In this document: positions 60,399 through 64,000 of the stretch, one piece after another
Numbering within the stretch: position 1 is the stretch's first letter
Layout: every line of letters begins with the position of its first letter
Assembly (NCBI GenBank): GCA_039881145.1
Contig: JAYKKI010000032.1
Span: 13,720,501-13,784,500, forward strand
Origin: Druceiella hillmani
Lineage: Eukaryota > Arthropoda > Insecta > Lepidoptera > Hepialidae
Direction of reading: 5' to 3'
Length of the DNA: 64,000 bases
Notes under the pieces: generated by a model
What the model was told of the DNA's origin: nothing
The model's database searches: none
Seen by the model: only the letters and a program-made list of their open reading frames with translations
Position numbers and translations under genes: made by a program

Positions 60399-61462
60399 TA
60401 TTCAATTTAATTACATTATTTTAAAAATTTAAGTGAATAGCAGCGATTTAATATAAACACGGGTATGTAATTAATAGTTATATTTACTAAAACAATCTAT
60501 GTAAAGTTTAATTAATAATTAAAATAAATGAATATGCGGAAAATTTATTGTAATTTATTAATTTTAATTATTTAGAAAATAATAAGGTAACAATTCATGA
60601 TTTATAAAGCGAGTAAAGACAGCTAGCAGAAAAATGAAATATCAAACAAACTGTGTAAATATATGTTTATTGAACAAGTTCATGGCGTCGATTACCTATA
60701 GTTTTTGATGCATAGTAAGTCACTTCATTCTTTCAAGTTTTTATCGCATTCGTAAATTTCTCCCTTATCATTTTTTCTAAAGAAGTATAGATTCAAAAAT
60801 ATATAAATATGATTTGGCAATTATATTGATATGGGTAACTCATTCGTATAAACAAAAATGTACCATATGAGCTATAAAGTACGTAGTAGTAAATAGCATG
60901 TGTCTTAATAAAAGCCAAGGTATTTCCCTATAATGGTATTAGCTATATGAGGATAAAGTTTCATGCTCGCTTAATCAACCCATATAAGACATTTGAAGGC
61001 ATTAGTTATGATCAAATAGAAAGCAATAATTTGAACAACTTACTAATCGCATTTAAGAAAGCCGGCGAAATGTGAGTCGGACACGCTCAATAAGGTTCCA
61101 TGTCATAGATTATTATTGCACTGACTTAATATTGTTGCACACAAACAAAATTTTAAGATTTTCAGAGTTAACATTTTTGTATAGTTTATTTTTTCGCTAG
61201 GTACTATAAATGTTATCGTATATTTTTTTGTTTATCCTGCAATCGTTGAATGATTTTCTAATTACATAAATAAATTCAAATATGTTTACGATGGAAATTC
61301 GGAGATAAGTAGGAAGAGGTTATACATTTTGCGCATATTTCTGTAATAAAAGCCAACTTTCGAATGTGAATAACTTTTCAAAAGACAGATAGACAACCGG
61401 GCGGACACGGAAGTCTCGACATTCCCTTTTTACTTAATTTTTATATCACTTAACAAGTAATT
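60399..61462. other. AT-rich DNA, no gene seen
   Basis: Near its end, agacagatagacaaccgggc (about 61384) resembles the GACA-type run at 46.1 kb and may be another repeat-tail fragment. Confidence 0.4.
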
Positions 61463-61508
61463 GAAACTACGTGATGTAGTATCATATCTACTTTATTTAA
61501 ATTCTAAA

Positions 61509-61550
61509 CCACGACCTAAGTTTCGCTGTCGTATTACATCTTCAGGTGGG
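61509..61550 (-). ncRNA. hammerhead-like core, array unit 1
   Basis: The minus strand keeps CUGAAGA, GAAA, GGUC/GUGG and helix I CCAC/GUGG. Helix III reads CUUAGG and is no longer self-complementary. Helix II has a full 3' strand, ACGACAGC, but its 5' partner is reduced to GU. Confidence 0.4.
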
Positions 61551-61759
61551 CAATTTGAAGAGATTCCCTTTTTAACAATTCAACATTAGTAGCAAAGTAC
61601 ATGCACTCAAGATACTCTAAAAAATAAAGAATTTACTAAATCAATGCTACAGCTCAAACACAAACGGAAATTATACTACGTGATGTAGTATCATATCTAC
61701 TTTATTGTAAATGATATTACGTGATGTAGTATCATATCTACTTTATTTAAAATTCTAAA

Positions 61760-61801
61760 CCACGACCTAGGTTCCGCTGTCGTATTCCATCTTCAGGTGG
61801 G
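61760..61801 (-). ncRNA. hammerhead-like core, array unit 2
   Basis: As the other array units, with helix III CCUAGG intact, but the essential GAAA has become GGAA and the helix II loop has one further change. Expected to be inactive. Confidence 0.35.
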
Positions 61802-62022
61802 CAATTTGAAGAGATTCCCTTTTTAACAATTCAACATTAGTAGCAAAGTACATGCACTCAAAATACTCTAAAAAATAAAGAATTTACTAAATCAATGATA
61901 CAGCTCAAGATACAGCTCAAACACAAATGGAAATGATACTACGTGATGTAGTATCATATCTACTTTATTGTAAGTGATACTACGTGATGTAGTATCATAT
62001 CTACTTTATTTAAAATTCTAAA

Positions 62023-62064
62023 CCACGACCTAGGTTTCGCTGTCGTATTACATCTTCAGGTGGG
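62023..62064 (-). ncRNA. hammerhead-like core, array unit 3
   Basis: CUGAAGA, GAAA, CCUAGG, GUC and helix I are all present. Only helix II is defective, with the same missing 5' strand as its neighbours, leaving at most a G-C and a U-G pair next to the core. Confidence 0.45.
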
Positions 62065-62303
62065 CAATTTGAAGAGATTCCCTTTTTAACAATTCAACAT
62101 TAGTAGCAAAGTACATGCACTCAAGATACTCTAAAAAATAAAGAATTTACTAAATCAAAAAGAATTACGAAAAGAATTTACAAAAAAAATGATGCAGCTC
62201 AAACACAAACGGAAATGATACTACGTGATGTAGTATCATATCTACTTTATTGTAAATGATACTACGTGATGTAGTATCATATCTACTTTATTTAAATTCT
62301 AAA

Positions 62304-62345
62304 CCACGACCTAGGTTTCGCTGTCGTATTACATCTTCAGGTGGG
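62304..62345 (-). ncRNA. hammerhead-like core, array unit 4
   Basis: Identical in its core to unit 3: catalytic boxes and palindromic helix III intact, helix II shortened. Confidence 0.45.
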
Positions 62346-62469
62346 CAATTTGAAGAGATTCCCTTTTTAACAATTCAACATTAGTAGCAAAGTACATGCA
62401 CTCAAAATACTCTAAAAAATAAAGAATTTACTAAATCAATGATACAGCTCAAACACAAACGGAAAATTG

Positions 62470-63146
62470 ATTAGTAAGGTGCGATGTACGAGTATTATAG
62501 GTATTTATTTGTTTAAGAAAATGAAAGGTATTGGAAATATTTGTACAAAATATATTTAATATACAGTATTAAGTTAAAAATAAAAATTGAACATCTTGAC
62601 ATGAATGGAAATTCATAATACCCAGGATAAGAAGGTAAATAGTATTATTTTCTTGGATACATATCTTTCAAAAATGGTTTGTGAATATTTCGAATATAGC
62701 AGTATTATTAGCAATTCTACTTATATTTTGTATCCACATAATACAAGTAGATTGCTAGTTATACTAATTGTTATTTCCTACTCTACACTCAAGATTTACA
62801 AAAATTAGGGAAATTGCATATAATTTTAAATGCTATTAGTGTTTTAACCAGTCACGCATCTTCAATATGAGGTAGGTCATATTTAAAAAATTGCGTGTAT
62901 AATCGATGAAATAACCTAATATAACGAGTTTATCTTAATTCATTAATTTCATTTAAAATAGCTTATTCAACCTTCTGTTTTGAAGTGAAAATTATTTTGT
63001 ATTAACGTATAAAATACTGAGGGGTAATATGCATAGCGTTTCACAGATGCACGGAATTACCCTAATAGCACCTTTCATAATAATATTAAACGAAGTGAAA
63101 CGAAACTATTGTAGACGTTTTGTGTCTACCGGAACATAAAAGGTTA
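62470..63146. other. AT-rich DNA, no gene seen
   Basis: A 67-codon plus-strand frame at 62605-62808 has no domain. No supported feature. Confidence 0.5.
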
Positions 63147-63211
63147 ATTTTTTTATAATGGATAAACCATTTTTTATAATGGATAAACCATTTTTATAAT
63201 GGACAAACCAT
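63147..63211. repeat. 21-22 bp tandem repeat, three copies
   Basis: Unit tttttataatggataaacca, with the last copy reading ggacaaacca. Confidence 0.9.
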
Positions 63212-63379
63212 GAAACTACGATTCAACAGATGCATTATTCATGCTTCAGGTTGAGCTTTGAAAGTTTCGTACATACATTTTTATTTTTTTTTGACATTTA
63301 TATTTAAAAGCTTATAATGCCATCACAGTATATATCTTATTTAACAATATCAAAGTAGATCAAAAACATTTTCCAAAAA

Positions 63380-63665
63380 ATAATGACGGCTTCCCTGATT
63401 TCATTTTAACGCTCTCCGTTTCGGATTTAGCAAATGACAGCCCTAAGCGAGAAACTCGCCCAACGACTTCATCAAGTTAGGCGCCCGTCCAACCGCCCTA
63501 TCATAACTCTATTACATTCAAAGGACACCTTCGGCCAACGATGCGGGGTGCTAACCGTGTGCTATGCGGGGTTCAACCCACATCATAAAAGGTCACCGCG
63601 GTAGGCAGATGAATGAAACGTCTATAAACTGGTAGAAACATTTATCTGTTACACGCAAGGCGGTT
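63380..63665. other. GC-richer patch of unknown origin
   Basis: Contains gcgagaaactcgcccaacg, aggcgcccgtccaaccgccc and a duplicated atgcgggg (63540-63570). The site GGTTCAACCCA is close to an RNA polymerase III box B. On the minus strand a short stretch reads DEVVGRVSRLGLSFAKSETE, which loosely resembles the region after the catalytic core of R1-type reverse transcriptases. Neither reading is strong enough to name the element; a transposon fragment is the likely origin. Confidence 0.25.
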
Positions 63666-64000
63666 GACGTTTATATTTAAATGAATTTTGTCGGTTTAGG
63701 GCGCGATTAGTATAGGAAGACTTATTTTGTATTAAGTATTATATAAAATAAATATGGTATACTGAAATATAAAAACTAAATTATGCTATATAAAAGACAA
63801 TAAAAAGAATCGCCTAATTTAAGTTTCAATGCTGAACTGATTTTCATGTATGAAACTGTTTCTTTGTGTGAATATGAGTAAAAATATAGATTATTTTAAG
63901 TTCCAAATCGATTAAACAAGACTCGGAACACAATTATAAGGACAGACTATGATGAACGCACGAAAAGAGTTATATGACATTTTACAAGAGAGTCAATTAA
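63666..64000. other. AT-rich DNA, no gene seen
   Basis: No supported feature up to the window end. Confidence 0.5.

Larger units (their letters stand above)
61463..62466 (-). repeat. tandem array of hammerhead-type units (retrozyme-like)
   Basis: Four units with core starts at 61509, 61760, 62023 and 62304, so periods are 251, 263 and 281. Each unit (plus strand) has: a hairpin block with atactacgtgatgtagtat, the core, gcaatttgaagagattccc, a unique stretch with agtagcaaagtacatgcact, and a tail with cagctcaaacacaaacgg. Between units the hairpin block is doubled (about 41-43 bp apart). The hairpin itself is GATACTAC-GTGAT-GTAGTATC. The left end, tgaaactacgtgatgtag, equals the terminus of copies A and B. 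Length differences come from small internal duplications (gatacagctcaa in unit 2; an A-rich insert in unit 3). No coding sequence. Confidence 0.85.

Noticed and set aside
61463..62466. CRISPR-like array
   Set aside because: Units are 250-280 bp, nearly identical throughout with no variable spacers, and the genome is eukaryotic.
63380..63470. Reverse transcriptase fragment on the minus strand
   Set aside because: The DEVVGRVSRLGLSFAKSETE similarity is short and preceded by stops. It is kept only as a comment on an unassigned GC-richer patch.

Overview
The window looks like a gene-poor stretch of an insect nuclear genome, either intergenic or inside a very large intron. It is strongly AT-rich, carries many long (TA)n tracts, and has no bacterial signals (no operons, no Shine-Dalgarno-led ORFs). 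The repeat types are those of insect DNA: a mariner transposase relic, a Helitron-like 3' end, tRNA-related SINE-like copies, non-LTR retrotransposon 3' fragments and many snap-back elements. A short element tail at about 46.0-46.2 kb (tetranucleotide GACA run, then GGTTCCGT...ACGGAACC and CCTAA) resembles a repeat tail I associate with moths and butterflies. Lepidoptera is therefore my best guess, from memory and not proven. I see no intact, recognisable host protein-coding gene, no rRNA, no functional tRNA and no CRISPR array.

Layout. 1-9.7 kb: AT-rich DNA with a Helitron-like terminus (about 1.97-2.0 kb), small direct repeats and two perfect snap-backs. 9.7-10.3 kb: a seven-copy 81-bp tandem array that is open in one minus-strand frame. 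13.1-13.7 kb: an old tandem repeat of about 125 bp. 17.8-18.2 kb: a GC-richer unit bounded by GGAACGAAGTTCC. 22.0-22.2 kb: a 156-bp foldback element. 22.7-24.0 kb: the broken remains of a transposon-type protein. 29.3-29.8 kb: the 3' end of a dead mariner. 30.2-30.4 kb: a short element with a hammerhead-ribozyme-like core between 49-bp perfect inverted repeats. 34.2-34.8 kb: a six-copy 114-bp satellite. 39.4-43.9 kb: a nest of three related SINE-like copies, a long-armed foldback and the zinc-knuckle end of a non-LTR element. 47.5-49.0 kb: an eleven-copy satellite of about 129 bp. 55.1-55.6 kb: a GC-rich island of four 57-bp repeats. 57.8 kb: a second non-LTR relic. 59.0 kb: a decayed copy of the hammerhead element. 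61.46-62.47 kb: a four-unit tandem array of the same family.

The most interesting system is the hammerhead-like family. One core (30.26-30.30 kb, minus strand) keeps CUGAAGA, a perfect helix II, GAAA, a self-complementary CCUAGG helix III, the GUC cleavage triplet and a pairing helix I. A second copy (58.97 kb) has lost key bases. Four tandem copies (61.5-62.3 kb) share one inferred 6-nt loss in helix II. Tandem non-autonomous units with hammerheads are the hallmark of retrozymes, and short hammerheads with palindromic helix III are known from Penelope-like elements. No reverse transcriptase is present here, so any mobilising enzyme would act in trans.

The few short open frames offered as possible exons (28.2, 31.7 and 33.9 kb) are weak candidates and are labelled so.
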